A stretch of 64,000 nt of DNA from Aspidiotus rigidus (GCA_035079385.1 JAVHKY010000054.1:3511501-3575500); one strand, 5' to 3'; counted from the stretch's first letter, positions 1 to 12,783 are shown. The notes: generated by a model from the letters alone, not told the origin. Numbers and translations are program-made.

Positions 1-3000
1 TGGGCAGAGTTTTTGTGCGTTCCTGGTGAGAGGCGTGCACGTTACTCTCGAGGGAGATGCCAACGATTATGTTGGAAAGGTAACGCTCATTTTTTCGATA
101 GCAGATTGGTATTAAATTGCAAAATTATTAATGACTTCCATTTTTGTAGGGTCTGTCTGGAGGTGAAATTATTATCTACCCTCCAAAGTCGTCAACTTTC
201 GAATCCCATAAGAATGTGATTGTGGGTAACGTTTGCTTGTACGGAGCGACATTTGGTAAGGCATTCTTCAGAGGTATTGCGGCTGAGAGGTTCTGCGTGC
301 GTAATTCCGGAGTTGTCAGTGTGGTTGAAGTAAGTTTATTAAGCATACCTATATTTTTTTAGCGGGGAATCCGTTATCTCTTTGGTTGGGAGGCATTCGC
401 GTTCGATCTTTGTGACGTCATCCTATGGTCTTGACCGAAATTAAGATCCTGCATAAAAAGAGGGTCTGGAGAAATTTATAGTTATAAAACTCTGGGTTGA
501 ATTCTGAACTTTTAAGCTAAGCTGTAATTATGGATTTTAGAGCTAAATTTCTTCTGTAGGCATAGAAGTTGGGGTAAAAACAACATAAGCTGGGCCTGGT
601 GGTGGATAAGACTAAGTCAAGACTCTCTTTCTAGCTTAATTAATTGATAGTTACGGAAAAATAGAGGTTGAAGTTGGATGTGACGTCATCAGTATGCTCT
701 GGTAATTAGAAACAGACAGAAGAGAGGCGGAACTTCGAATAATTTCATATCATCAGAGCCAGACATCTCTTGAAATCCCTAAAGACGAAGAAAATACATG
801 CATGTGTGTGTGTGAAGTCATCAGAGGATGATTTTTGGTTTGAATATTAACAGAGGTGGGACTTGCAGAGGGATTTTTCCTGCCAGGAAAAACATAAAGT
901 CATAGATATCTATCTCTTCTTCAATTATTTCAAACTTCTCAATTTAAGCTAAGTTAGGATCGAAAAAGAACCAAACGCACCTCATATTTTATTAAAATCA
1001 TCACCAATATCGACTCATAGACTCACAGCCCGGGAAGCAATAGTATGGCCCCCTGCTTCAGTCCAATATACACGTATGTAGAATAGTGTAGGTCATTAAT
1101 TAGCCTATTTTCTAGTAGAGAACATATATGAAGACAGTTTATTGAATGTTATGCCTAGTATATAGCCTAGTATGGGAAGGCTTTAGCAATCAGTGAAGTC
1201 TAGTAAATTGGATGTTGAACCTAGCATAATGAAGGGCAAAGTAGCAAAAGTCAAAATTTTGCGTCCTCAAAGTAGGTCAAGGTCATTCATGACGTAATTT
1301 CGTGAGATTAACTTCAAGTGAACCTCTTATCCTGAAGACATATATCCATGTTAGCCTAGTATACTGAAAGGTGTGGATACAGGTCTCAAAGTAGCAAACG
1401 TTGGAATTTTCCAACTCTCTGAAATAGGTCAAGATCACTTATGACGTCATTTCTGTTTTACAATTTTGTGACGCAAACTTCAGATAGATCATTATCCTCG
1501 AAATGTACCCATATTAGCTTGGTATACTGAAGGGGAAGGGTAAGGAAACAGGTTTTAAAGTTAGTAAAGTCTAACATTTTGAAGTCTGTAAATTAGCTCA
1601 AGGTCATTTATAACGGTATTCTTATCTGACAATTTCCTGATACAAACTTCCGATGGACCCTTAGCCTCAAGACATTGATATCAGCCCAGTATTATGAAAG
1701 GTAAAGATTCAAGTACAGAGGTTGACATTTTTTCATAGTTCCCAAAGTAGTTCGAGGTCACTTGTGACATCTTTTACTGTGACGTAATTTTCGTTTCTCA
1801 ATTTTGTGACGCGAACTTCAGATGGACCCCTAGTTCCAAGACATAACCATATTAGCCTAGTCTCGAAGTAGCAAAAGTTGAAATTTTTGAACTCCCGTAG
1901 TAGGTCAAGGTCAATCAAAAGTCATGATGATTTAAGACATAATTTTTGTCTCGCAATTTTGTAATGCAAATTCCAACTAGACCCCTAATCTCAAAACATA
2001 TTTATGTGAACTAAGTATACTGAAGAGACAGGATACAGGTTCTAAAGTTTTGTAATGTGAACTTCAGATAGACCTTTGTTCTTGAGACGTATATATATTG
2101 GTTTGGTATATGGGACGTTCCAAAGAAAATGAAGTCCAACTTTTTAAAGTTATAAATTAGCTCAAGGTCATTTATAAAATCATTCATATCTGACGATTTC
2201 CTAATACAAACTTCCGATAGACCTTTAGCCTCAAGACATTGATGTTAGCCTAGTATTACATGTGGCAAAGATGGTTCTAAAGTATCAGAGTTCGAAATTT
2301 TTCATTGTTTCCAAAGTAGTTCAAGGTCACTTGTGACATCTTTGACTGTGACATGATTTTTGTCTCGCGATTTTGTGATGCAAACATCAGATGGACCCAA
2401 GTCCGAAAATATTTTCATACTCTAATGATTTTTTGACAAAAACATCTTGGAAAATATTCATAGTTCAAAAATATTTTCATACATTGTTGTTTTTTCAATA
2501 AAAACATGAAAATATTCAAGTCCAAAAATATTTTCATAGTTGGATGGTTTTTTGGAAAAAACCTCTTTAAAAATATTTCAAGTCCAAAAATGTTTTCATA
2601 CTTGGTTGGTTTTTTGACAAAAACATTTTTGAAAATATTCCAAGTTCAAAAATATTTTCATACTTGGTTGTTTTTTCAATTAAAACATGAAAATATTTAA
2701 AAATATTCCAAGTTCAAAAATATTTTCATACTTGGTTGTTTTTTCAATTAAAACATGAAAATATTCCAAGTTCAAAAATATTTTCATACTTTGTTGTTTT
2801 TTCAATAAAAATATATTGGAAAATATTCAAAGTCCAAAAATATTTTCATACTTGGTTATTTTTTCAATTAAAACATGAAAATATTTGAAAATGGTTGTTT
2901 TTTCAATTAAAACATGAAAATATTTGAAAATATTCAAAGTTCAAAAATATTTTCATACTTGGTTGTTTTTTCAATTAAAACATGAAAATATTCCAAGTCC

Positions 3001-6000
3001 AAAAATATTTTCATACTTGGTTGTTTTCTCAATAAAAATATAATATTGGAAAATATTCAAAGTCCAAAAATATTTTCATACTTTGTTGTTTTTTCAATTA
3101 AAACATGAAAATATTCCCAGTCCAAAAATATTTTCATACTTTGTTGTTTTTTCAATTAAAACATGAAAATATTCCCAGTCCAAAAATATTTTCATACTTG
3201 GATGGTTTTTTGGAGAAAACATCTTTGAAAATATTTCAAGTCCAAAAATGTTTTTATACTTGGTTGACTTTTTGACAAAAACATCTTTGAAAATATTCCA
3301 AGTTCAAAAGTATTTTCATACTTGGTTGTTTTCTCAATAAAAATATATTGGAAAGTATTCAAAGTCCAAAAATATTTTCATACTTTGTTGTTTTTTCAAT
3401 TAAAACATGAAAATATTTGAAAATATTCAAAGTTCAAAAATATTTTCATACTTGGTTGTTTTCTCAATAAAAATATAATATTGGAAAATATTCAAAGTCC
3501 AAAAATATTTTCATACTTTGTTGTTTTTTCAATTAAAACATGAAAATATTTGAAAATATTCAAAGTCCAAAAATATTTTCATACTTGGATGGTTTTTTGG
3601 AAAAAACATCTTTGAAAATATTCCAAGTTCAAAAATATTTTCATACTTGGTTGTTTTTTCGATAAAAACACATTGGAAAATATTCTAAGGCTGAAATGTA
3701 CAAATAGACGATCTACAAAACAAATGAACGAATAATTTGAACGACAACAAAAGGCAGGAAAAATACAAAAACCCTTGCTCACTCGCGGAACAATAAAAAA
3801 ATTCTAAGTCCCGTCACTCCTCCAGTGCTGTCGCGATTGCCTCGTCTAATGAGGATACAGGTCTTGAAGTAACAAAAATTGAAATTGTTGAACGCCCTAA
3901 AGTAGGTCAAGGTCACTCATGACTCTTAATTTTTGTCTCGCAATTTTGTAACACAAATTCCAGCTAGACCCCTAATCTCAAGATATATCTATATGAACCT
4001 AGTATACTGAAGAGGCAACATACAGGTTCTAAAGTAGAGAAAATGCCAAGTTTTGAAGTCCATAAATTAAGTCAAGTTCATTTGTTATGTCATTGATTTG
4101 TAAAGTGTTTCTCATCTTGCGATTTTCTGACGCAAACTTCCAATAGACCTCCAGCTTTGAGTATTATGAAGAGTAAGAGTACAGATTCTAAAGTAACTAA
4201 TGTTAAAATTTTTTTTAGTCTTCAAAGTAGGTCAAGGTCACTTATGACGTTATCGGCTTGTGACCTAATTTTTGTTTTGCAATTTTGCAGTTTGAACTTT
4301 AGATAGATCCCTAGCCTAAGAACATATCCATATTAGCCTAGTATGCTGAAAACTGAGGATACAGGTCTGAAAGTAGCAAAAATTGAAATTTTTCAACATC
4401 CTAAAATAGGTCAAGGTCACTCATGACATAATTCTTTTCTCACATTCTTGTGACGCAAACTTCGGATAGACTTCTAGCCTTGAGACATACCCATATTAGT
4501 CTAGTATGATGAAGGGTAAAAACAATTCCCAAAGTAGCAACGTCTAAATTTTCCAAGTCCTTACAATAATTAAGTCAAGGTCACTTGTGACATCATTTTT
4601 GTATCACAATTTTGCAACACAAACTCGAAATAGACCTCTAGCCTTAAGACATATCCCCTATGAGCCTGATAGGAATACAGGTCTAGAAGTAACAAAAGTT
4701 GAAATTTTCAACTCCCTAAAATACGTCATTTTTGTTCACAATTTTGCCACGCAAACTTTAGATAGACCTTTATCCTTGAGACGTACCCACGTGAGCCTAC
4801 GAGTAGTATACTGAAGGGTAAGGATACAAGTTTTAAAGTAAGTATAGTAAGTCTATAAATTAGTTCAAGGTCATTTATGGTGTCATTCACATCTCACAAT
4901 ATCCTGATACAAACTTCCGATAGACCCGCAGCCTCTCAAGACATTGATGTCAGTCTCGTATTATGAAAGGTAAGGATTCTGGTCCCAAAGTACCAGAGGT
5001 CAAAATTTTTCCTGGTTTTGAAAATAGGTCAAAGTCACTAATGATATCTTTGACTTGTGACGTCATTTTTATCTCGTGATTCTGTGACGCAAACCTCAGA
5101 CGGTAGATCCTTAGCTTCAAGACATACCCATATTAGCCTAATGAGGATGTAGGTCTCAAAGTAACAAAAGTTGAAATTTCCCAACTCCCTAAAGTAGGTC
5201 AAGGTCACTCATGACATTATTTTTGTCTCACAATTTTGTGTCGCAAACTTCCGGTGGAACCCTGCCCTCAAGAGAAATCCACATAATGAGGATACATGTC
5301 TAAAAGTAGCAAAAGTTGAAATTTTCCAACTCCCTGAATTAGGTCAAGGTCACTCTTGACATCATCTTTGTCTTACAATTTGGTGACGAAAATATCCAAT
5401 AAAATTTCAGCCCCATAAAGAGAGAGAAGTAATTTCTGACAGATGATTAAAAAGAACGGAGATCGCGGGTACCCCGCTGCCGTGGTAGATATTGTAATGG
5501 CCGCTAACGCTTACCTTATTCTTATTACGCTGTTTTGTCATTCTAGGGTGTTGGTGATCATGGTTGCGAATACATGACTGGTGGTTGTACCGTCATTCTC
5601 GGCCTGACAGGACGTAATTTCGCAGCCGGAATGTCAGGCGGTATTGCTTACGTTCTGGATGTAGATGGCAGTTTTGATGAGTAAGTAAAACGTAAAAATA
5701 TCGCACTTGTCGGTTTAAAAGCGCAATTGAATCACAAAAATATCGATTTTCCTCAGAAAATGCAATAAAGAAATGGTCGAACTACTTCCGCTGAAAGAAG
5801 AGGCTGATTTGAAGTACGTGCAGTCGTTGTTGATCGAATTCAAAGATAAAACGGGATCTATCATAGCTCAAGAGATCTTGAATGGATGGCCTGGATCGGC
5901 TAGCAAATTTGTGAAAGTGAGACTTATTGTTCTTAATTACGCATTATCGAAAACTGCGACGACGATATAAATGACTCACCAACGTGGAACACACCCTAAT

Positions 6001-8531
6001 TTTCTAGGTATTCCCATACGAGTATCAACGAGCCCTGAAACAAATGGCTCCAAAAGTGGAAACGCAATCTAAACCAACGTCAGCTGGCGATCAAAATGCT
6101 AAACCAGCTGCGGTCGCGAATTCGATACGGGATATTGAAGAGACTGTCACGGACGTCGCTATGCAGAAAAAGAAGCTGGAAAAAGTTCTAGATAAAACGA
6201 GGTGAGAAGTCGGAACGATCAGTTTTTTCTCCCCTTACAATTCACTTACAAACCCTCTTTGTTTCGTCATCATCAGGGGTTTCGTCAAATACGGTCGAGA
6301 AACAAATTTATATAGATCCGTCGAAAAACGTATGAGTGATTGGGACGAAATTTACAATTTTCCGTACGTGCGTAAAGGTCTCCAGATACAAGCAGCGCGC
6401 TGTATGGAATGTGGCGTACCCTTCTGTCAGTCGTCCCACGGTTGTCCGCTCGGTAATATCATACCCAAATGGAACGATTTAATCTTCAATGGAAATTGGA
6501 CCGAAGCGTTGAACCAGCTGCTACAAACGAACAACTTCCCAGGTTACCTTGCGTTTGTTTCTATGACATTCTTAAGAGATTCCCAAATTAATTCGCAATT
6601 TATTTTTGTAGAATTCACCGGACGCGTTTGTCCCGCTCCTTGTGAAGGGGCTTGTGTTTTGGGCATCAATGAATTACCAGTCACTATTAAGAACATCGAG
6701 TGCGCTATCATTGATAATGCCTTCGAACAAGGTTGGATCAAGCCTGAAATACCTAAAACTAGAAGCGGCAAGAAGGTAGCAATTGTAGGCTCCGGTCCTG
6801 CCGGTTTGGCGGCATCCCATCAATTAAATAAAGTGGGTACTATCTTTTTATGAAGTCTTCTCCGACGTAATACGTAATAATGTGGATTTCGTGGGTAGGC
6901 CGGTCATACTGTTACGGTGTATGAAAGGAACAACCGAATTGGAGGCTTATTACGGTACGGTATTCCGACGATGAAACTTTCAAAAGAAGTCGTTCAACGA
7001 CGGGTCAATCTATTGGCTGATGAAGGTATTATCTTCAAACCTAATATCAATGTTGGCAAAGACATCAAGGCTCAAGTACGTTGAAATTCGAGGAATAATA
7101 CGATTGAAAATTTGAGAAAGTAATGACAAATTCGATTGTAGGAACTTGTGGATACATACGATGCGGTCATCCTGTGCACCGGAGCCACATGGCCTCGTGA
7201 CTTACCAATAAAGGGTAGAGAACTGACTGGCATTCATTTTGCGATGAACTTCCTCGAGACGTGGCAGAAAAAACAGGCTGGCGATGCGGAAATTTCACCT
7301 ATCTTGGCTAAAGATAAGAATGTGATTGTTATAGGCGGTGGTGACACTGGTTGCGATTGTATTGCTACCTCTCTGCGGCAGGTAGGATAGTCAACATGGT
7401 ATTTTTTTCTGTAAATTACTCCGTTCTTCGTCGCTCTCCTCTCCCCCCCTTCATTTTGTATATATTGCTACATTTTATCATAAGAATGCTGTGAAAATTG
7501 AGATGGATTTTGACAGCATTCGAAATACCATTTTTCTCATGAAGAATATAAGATTCAATTTTTAGTACCGGATATTGCAAAACAGTCGTCTCATCTTGTT
7601 CGCTTTTTTGGAACATGTCTTCAAACTAAAGTAGTCGAGGGAAACTCTGAGGCTCAAGGTTTAACTTATCCTTCTGTAGAACGAATTTTGTGACATAATA
7701 TTATTTTTCTATAAAAATGATTTTATTCCAGGGAGCCAAATCGGTGGTAGCGTTCGAAATTATGCCCGAACCGCCGTCTAAACGTTCGCCCGATAATCCG
7801 TGGCCGCAGTTTCCGCGCTTATTCAAAGTGGACTACGGTCACGAAGAAGTGCGTACGAAAACCGGGAAGGATCCCCGTCAATTCAGTATTTTGAGCAAGG
7901 TATTTCAACTTCTTTCGTATTCCGGTAATCAATCCCGTTAAAATTGGTATTTTACTGAATTCGTGTCCATTAGGAGTTCGTTAGCGATGCCAAAGGAACG
8001 GCAGTTGCTGGTATTAGAACTGTACAGGTCAAGTGGGTGAAAGACGATGTTGGTAGATGGCAAATGGAAGAAGCTCCGGATACGGAAAAAGTATGTATCT
8101 TAGCTCATTCTATTTCTTCTAGAACTATGAAATTCTACAAGTTGCTTTCAATCTGCTTAGATATATCCGTGTGATTTGGTATTTTTGGCTATGGGTTTCC
8201 TCGGACCTGAAAAGTATATCTCTACCGACCTGCAGTTGGACTTGGATCCACGTTCCAATTACAAAACGCCAGCAGGAGAATACTCGACGAGCTGTCCAAA
8301 AGTTTTCGCAGCAGGAGGTATAGAGCCTGAAAAATTCATGTATCGTATTGTATTTGATTTGGAAATGATATCTATTTATTTTCTTTCAACGTAGATTGTC
8401 GAAGAGGACAGTCATTGGTTGTCTGGGGTATAACGGAAGGTAGACAAGCGGCCAGAGAAGTTGATAAGTATTTGATGGGTAGTACCGATCTTCCTGGGCC
8501 AGGTGGTGTAATAACGGCCTGCAATTCCTAA
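1..8531 (+). CDS. Glutamate synthase [NAD(P)H] (GOGAT), 3' part, partial at left edge
   Basis: Makes two glutamates from glutamine and 2-oxoglutarate. Exons read: 1-79, 150-329, 5547-5680, 5757-5916, 6008-6201, 6277-6542, 6612-6832, 6899-7075, 7142-7381, 7732-7899, 7974-8090, 8161-8317, 8395-8531 (stop TAA). All joins keep frame with GT-AG introns. The first three exons give the glycine-rich beta-helix end of the large subunit ([26 protein letters not shown]). The rest is the fused small subunit: Fe-S cysteines CMECGVPFC and [15 protein letters not shown] site [28 protein letters not shown], and nucleotide site [11 protein letters not shown]. Glutaminase and FMN domains lie off the left edge. 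The single-chain layout is the eukaryotic type. In sap-feeding insects GOGAT recycles ammonia in bacteriocytes, but that role cannot be shown here. Intron 2 is 5217 bp and full of repeats. Intron 6543-6611 is 69 nt with no in-frame stop. Confidence 0.95.
330..1079. other. Intron start of GOGAT, no gene
   Basis: This is the 5' part of the large GOGAT intron. No coding exon was seen. A stretch from about 360 (AGCGGGGAATCCGTTATC after a T run) weakly resembles the end of the AACAGGGAACCTG element family found at 17.7 kb, 30.3 kb and 38.5 kb. Confidence 0.5.
1080..2405. repeat. Degenerate tandem repeat array (~150-180 bp unit), block 1
   Basis: Diverged units recur with the same order of phrases: GAGGATACAGGT, AAAGTAGCAAAAGTTGAAATT, TAGGTCAAGGTCACT, then TGACGT, a TTTTGTGACGCAAACTTC phrase, and TATTAGCCTAGTATACTGAAG. 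Spacing between equivalent phrases is usually about 150-180 bp. The phrase TCAAGGTCA recurs near 1273, 1610, 1905, 2165 and 2325. There is no coding potential. The same family resumes at 3850-5400 on the far side of a different minisatellite. Confidence 0.8.
2406..3700. repeat. AT-rich minisatellite (~60 bp unit) in GOGAT intron
   Basis: About twenty units carry the phrases AAAATATTCAAAGTCC, AAAAATATTTTCATACTTGG, TTGTTTTTTCAATTAAAACA and TGAAAATATT. Variant units have TTGGAAAAAACATCTTTG or a TATAATATTGG insertion, and higher-order reuse of whole blocks is visible. The array ends at about 3800 in AATTCTAAGTCCCGTCACTC. An array of similar phrases at 23.6-24.1 kb ends in nearly the same words, so both may be parts of one element family. 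Confidence 0.9.
3850..5400. repeat. Degenerate tandem repeat array, block 2, with TCAAGGTCA motifs
   Basis: This is the same family as 1080-2405. TCAAGGTCA occurs near 3907, 4233, 4409, 4576, 4866, 5195 and 5344. It is often followed by CTCATGACGT or CTTGTGACATC, and TGACGTCA occurs near 5058. Neighbouring units at 4233, 4409 and 4576 are spaced 176 and 167 bp. The array ends about 150 bp before GOGAT exon 3 (5547). Confidence 0.8.
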
Positions 8532-9240
8532 GCTAGTCGCTTCCATTAGATGTCAGACAAGGTGAGTCATGCAGCCCGCTGCTTACAGTAAGCTAAGATC
8601 GAAAAATGTACTTGTTGTGTTCATTTGAAAGAGGAAAAAAGTACAAAAAATATCTACTGTGCCCAGAGAAGTCTCTTTTGTCCAGTTGTGTGTCATTGGA
8701 ATCCTATCGAATGCAGAGATCTACTTTTCTTTGAGACTTCGACATTTTCTTATTTTAGCCACAACTGTGTCAGGTGTACAAAAAGAGGAGCCGCTTGAAG
8801 TTGCATCTATTTTTGGAGTTCACGAGCTCGCTACTTTTCAAATTTCTCATACACTGCTGTCTTGTGTTTTCATTATTGCAGGCCTATTGCAGATACGTGT
8901 GAGGAAAACAGATGTTCAGATGAATATATCGCCGTAGTTGCATTCGCCATTCCATCCTTTGGACATCCTTCGGATGTACTCTGAAAAATTCCGCATCGCG
9001 TAGTGTTATTAAATTTACCTTGTTGTATGTTAAGCGTTCATATTTTCATTGTATACATTTTCTTCGTGTACGCTAAGCAACATTTTGCGTATTTCTTTCA
9101 TTTTCTACTCTATATCATATCTTACGTCGCAGATCATCCTATTTCGTCAGCAACGCATTTCATTTAGTAGTAAAGTTATCGTCGTACATATACCATGATT
9201 TTTTCCCTCTTAAATCTTCAGTAGGAAATAATAAACTTAG
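8532..9240 (+). other. Probable GOGAT 3' UTR
   Basis: After the TAA the sequence keeps a strong donor (GACAAG followed by GTGAGT, 8562) and an acceptor TTATTGCAG ending at 8881. A 3'-UTR intron 8562-8881 is therefore possible. Candidate polyadenylation signals are ATTAAA near 9009 and AATAAA at 9230-9235. No further reading frame of interest was seen. Confidence 0.45.
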
Positions 9241-10414
9241 AGCACAGCTTTCATGTATCATGGTGAGTATAATTTATCATAATCTCGTACAATAAGAAAT
9301 TATGGACTGCGAAGTAATCACGAATTTGACAATTCCTCGTCTTTTTCCCTCTTTTTTTTTAAAAAAAAAAAAGTTTTACTTGTTACAGATTACAATCACA
9401 AAGACAATAATCAAGACTTATTTTTCTAAACACAATTCGATATTCTATTCTTTTTTGTTCCGATTATTCTCATAATTCAAGTATCGTAATCTGACCCGGA
9501 CTGGAAACTTTTTGGTTGTTTGAAATTTTTTCACCCTTTTCGTCCAGTTCATTTTTTTTATAATGAAACGATTGGTTTCAATTTGAAGCCTTTACAGCCT
9601 GAGTATTCTAGTCAAGAAAAAATGAAACACCGGCAATTCTTATTCAATATTTCAATTAGAGCACGAATCTAATGATGAAGAAGAAAACGATCGCTTTGAA
9701 AATTTTTGCATTTATGTCATTTGAATTTAATTATCGATACGCAAGTGAAAAATATTTTATTGTACTTAAATTAAGTTACCTTCTTATCCCTCATAATCAT
9801 CAGGTATGATTGATCTTTTTATTACTGTTCTTTTATTTTTTTCGCTGAGCCGACTTTTTTTTAATTGTTTTTTTGCATTTTAATCTGAATCCATACGCGT
9901 TCCGTGTCAATTAGGTCACATTATTATTGGTTAGAAGTTCGCGAAATGGATATGTTTTATTAATTGTTTCGTTACTATATTTTATTGGGGCAATTACTTT
10001 TGTTACGTGTCGTCGCTACTTGAATAATTGAAGAGCTATATGAATTATTTTCAATTTCTTATTGAAGATTGTAACGGGGACGATGCTGTGAATTATTCAA
10101 AATTTGTTTCAGGTAATTAATGTCTTAAAGAGAGGATGATTGAATATAAACATCCTTTATAGAGAGTTTTTATGAGGTGGAAGTTACCTTATATCCTAGT
10201 AAAAGCTACATTTTTTCTTTTATAAACGTTTATAATTTTTGGACGAACGTTGAAAAATTCAGGAAAAGATTGAATTTTATGGGTATTTTGTACGTCTTCA
10301 AAGTTGTCTTATCTTATCAATTATTATCAATTATTTTATTTTATTTTTTTCTTATTCTTTTTTCTTCTACGCTATTGTTCATTATGTACGTATCGTTTTA
10401 TGTTCTATGATTAT
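9241..10414. other. AT-rich intergenic DNA
   Basis: No gene, RNA or clear element was recognised. The stretch contains long T and A runs (near 9351-9372). Its longest open frames are short and of low complexity. Confidence 0.6.
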
Positions 10415-11250
10415 ACACATAGACAATAATTATAATAGAACTATACTATAATATTATGTTATTCATTTTATGAATATTAATAAATGCTCGCTCTTCATGT
10501 TTTTGAATGTTGATAAATTAATACTTCCATTGAGAGGAATAAATAGCATCTTACTTACTTCTTGGAGAGAAACAGGGTTCAACGAAAAATAAAAATTTTC
10601 GTTCGCATTGTAGGGACTTCTGTATAATTTTTTTGGAACTATTTTTCTTCTCATTAAGTTGATGAATTCTTGACGAACAGCGGAAAGAATCATTATTCGC
10701 GAAAATATCAGAAATGTGATGAATAACTAGACAGAAGCTCATGGGTCTAGTAGTACTTGCAAATGATTCCCTTTCTATTCTTTTTTGTCAAGTGTTGCAA
10801 AAAATTTAAGCGAGTAATATTATGCTTTTCAAATGAGTTTCCGGTACTCAACCCATACAAGTGGGTACAATGTATCATTTCAAATTACTTAAATATTATT
10901 TTTCGTAATTTGTGCCTGAAAAAATCACGCGTGTTGACTATCGATGTTGAAGAAGTTCTTTTTTACGTCGTTCTCGCCTGTAGGGTAATTCGAAGTTAAA
11001 TAACAAGTGGCTATTATTAACAATAGCGTGGAAAAGTGATGATTCGACAGAATTCAAGATAACGAAAGTTTGTCATTTGTCCAGATCGGTCCTTCCCCTC
11101 CTGCTGCGCTACTTCTCGACTCGATCCATTTTGGTATGTGCTCCGTCTTTACTATGAGAGCATGCAAGCGGTTTCTTCGAAGTCTGATACTTTTCCCGAC
11201 ATATTAAATCCCCATCTATAGATTATGGTGTAAATTCCTATAATTTGTTG
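10415..11250. repeat. Dispersed duplicate segment, copy 1 (matches 26265-27200)
   Basis: The order of phrases is shared with 26265-27200: ACACATAGACAATAAT, AAATGCTCGCTCTTCATG, GGAGAGAAACAGGGT, TTTTTCGTAATTTGTG and AAAAGTGAT. Both copies are in the same orientation and clearly diverged. No coding frame is conserved between them, so this looks like a non-coding transposon or segmental copy. Confidence 0.7.
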
Positions 11251-11334
11251 ATTGTATGAACTGCAAACAATCCACACTCACCTGATCGACGAAAGGCCAG
11301 TAATATACGTAGAAGAGTACTGTAGGCAAATTAG

Positions 11335-11900
11335 ATCAATATCGGGGAACTGTTTGCTGGAGCAAACGTTTCTTTGCTGAAAATGGTACAGGATGTGGTC
11401 CGTACTAGAAATCCTACGATTTCCTCCAGGAGCTTCCTCTTTTATAGGGTTCGGACCTCCAGAAATTAGTTTTTCGCCTATATCACGCGATATTGAAATT
11501 GTATTGAAAAATGTTTCAAACAAAAGTTGTTCATCGTTAAATTCCCTACCGAATAACGTATTCAATGTTCAGCCTAGCTCAATTAGTACCTTTACAAAGG
11601 GCGTTCAAAAGAGTCCCAAAATAAGTTTTTTGCCTATATCACGCGATATTGAAATTTTATTAAAAATGTTTCAAACAAAAATTGTTCCTCGTTAAATTCC
11701 CTACCGAATAACGTATTCAATGTTCAGCCTAGGTCAATTAGTGCCCCGGCAAAGCCTGCCAAGGCCGTTCAAAAGAGTACCAAAATCAGTTTTTTCATAT
11801 ATCTCCCAAAATTGAAATTTTATGAAAAAATTTTTGAAATAAAAGTTGTTCCTTGTTGAATTTCCTATCAAATGAGCTATTCAGCTTTCAGGATAGAGAA
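11335..11900 (+). repeat. Left arm of a ~550-bp inverted repeat pair, internally tandem
   Basis: The arm holds about three tandem, diverged units of ~150-160 bp with the phrases TATATCACGCGATATTGAAA, TTTCAAACAAAAGTTGTTC, CCGAATAACGTATTCAATG and TTCAGCCTAGGTCAATTAGT. It starts with GCAAACGTTTCTTTGCTG. The same material occurs inverted at 14960-15515. Short open frames here on both strands are by-products of the repeat. Confidence 0.75.
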
Positions 11901-12475
11901 ACTAGTCTGCAAAAAAGGGCTTTCGATATTAAAAATGTAAGGATGTGCTATATTTTTCTTGTGTTTAGATAGTTTTGGTGCTGATTTATAGAAGAGAAGT
12001 GCTTGTAGTACGCTGAAATAGGTAGTTGGTGATGAAAATGATTCCTATGAAGCTAGTTTTTGGTATAGTTGTCTGTTAGGTAGCCCTAATTAACATATTA
12101 AAAATCCCCACCCCTCCGACCTGTGCATCGTGAACCACGGGGGGGGGGGCAGAAAGTCCCAATTTTTAGATTTTTCTTTATAACTCACGTAATACGCATT
12201 AGATCGAAAAATGTTTCAAATAAAAGTTGAAGAATATAAAATTTTCTTGAAAATAGATTCTCATCATTTTTCCGCTACGATCCACTGAATCGGAGATAAA
12301 TGACTTTGAAGTTGAGTACTATATAGCAGACTCACAGGATCGCAGCAATCTCTTATAATAAAAGAACGCAGCTTTGTTTGCGGTGGTCGACACAAGAGCG
12401 CTCATTGGGTCATATGAAAGACGGCTATTCCATAATAATAAAACACAAAAACCCTCGGCACTGCAACTTATAGGC
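11901..12475. other. Non-coding DNA between inverted arms
   Basis: No gene was seen. A G run lies at 12139-12149. The phrase TAGATCGAAAAATGTTTCAAATAAAAG resembles the flanks of the TIR element near 35.0 kb and 37.9 kb, which suggests old transposon debris. Confidence 0.4.
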
Positions 12476-12783
12476 CTACTCGTCAGAGCATTGCAGCCAG
12501 CCAAAATCCAAAAGCTAAAACCGAAAGCCAGCTGTATTATTCATGTTTTTTCCAAGCTGAAAGCCAAAGCCGAAGCTATATTTTTTTCGAAGTCGTAAGT
12601 TTAAGTCAAAAGGCGGAGTTTTCATCAAAACAGCCGAAAGCTAGAGCCAAAAGCCGAAAGTCAGCTGTATTTTTTAGGTATTTCCAAAGCCAAAAGCCAA
12701 AGCCAAAGTTGTATTTTTCAAGGTTCTAAGTTTAAGCTGGAAGTCTAAGCTGTATGATACGGCTGCAATGCTCTGCTACTTGT
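12476..12783. mobile_element. hAT-like MITE with 8-bp target-site duplication and internal minisatellite
   Basis: The terminal inverted repeats are CAGAGCATTGCAGCC (from 12484) and its complement GGCTGCAATGCTCTG (ending 12775). The flanks CTACTCGT (12476-12483) and CTACTTGT (12776-12783) match at 7 of 8 bases, the 8-bp duplication typical of hAT elements. The interior is built from degenerate units around AAAGCCAAAAGCCGAAAG and AGCTGTATTTTT. No transposase is present. Confidence 0.75.

Noticed and set aside
1240..5400. CRISPR-like or bacterial repeat array
   Set aside because: Units are long, diverged and adjacent without unique spacers, and the setting is a eukaryotic intron.
8659..8937. 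92-codon open frame after the GOGAT stop
   Set aside because: It lies in the probable 3' UTR or 3'-UTR intron, ends at that intron's acceptor region and matches nothing known.
11278..11695. Open frames of 95-100 codons on both strands
   Set aside because: They lie in the tandem inverted-arm repeat, and the same peptide words appear in the other arm on the opposite strand, so they are repeat shadows.
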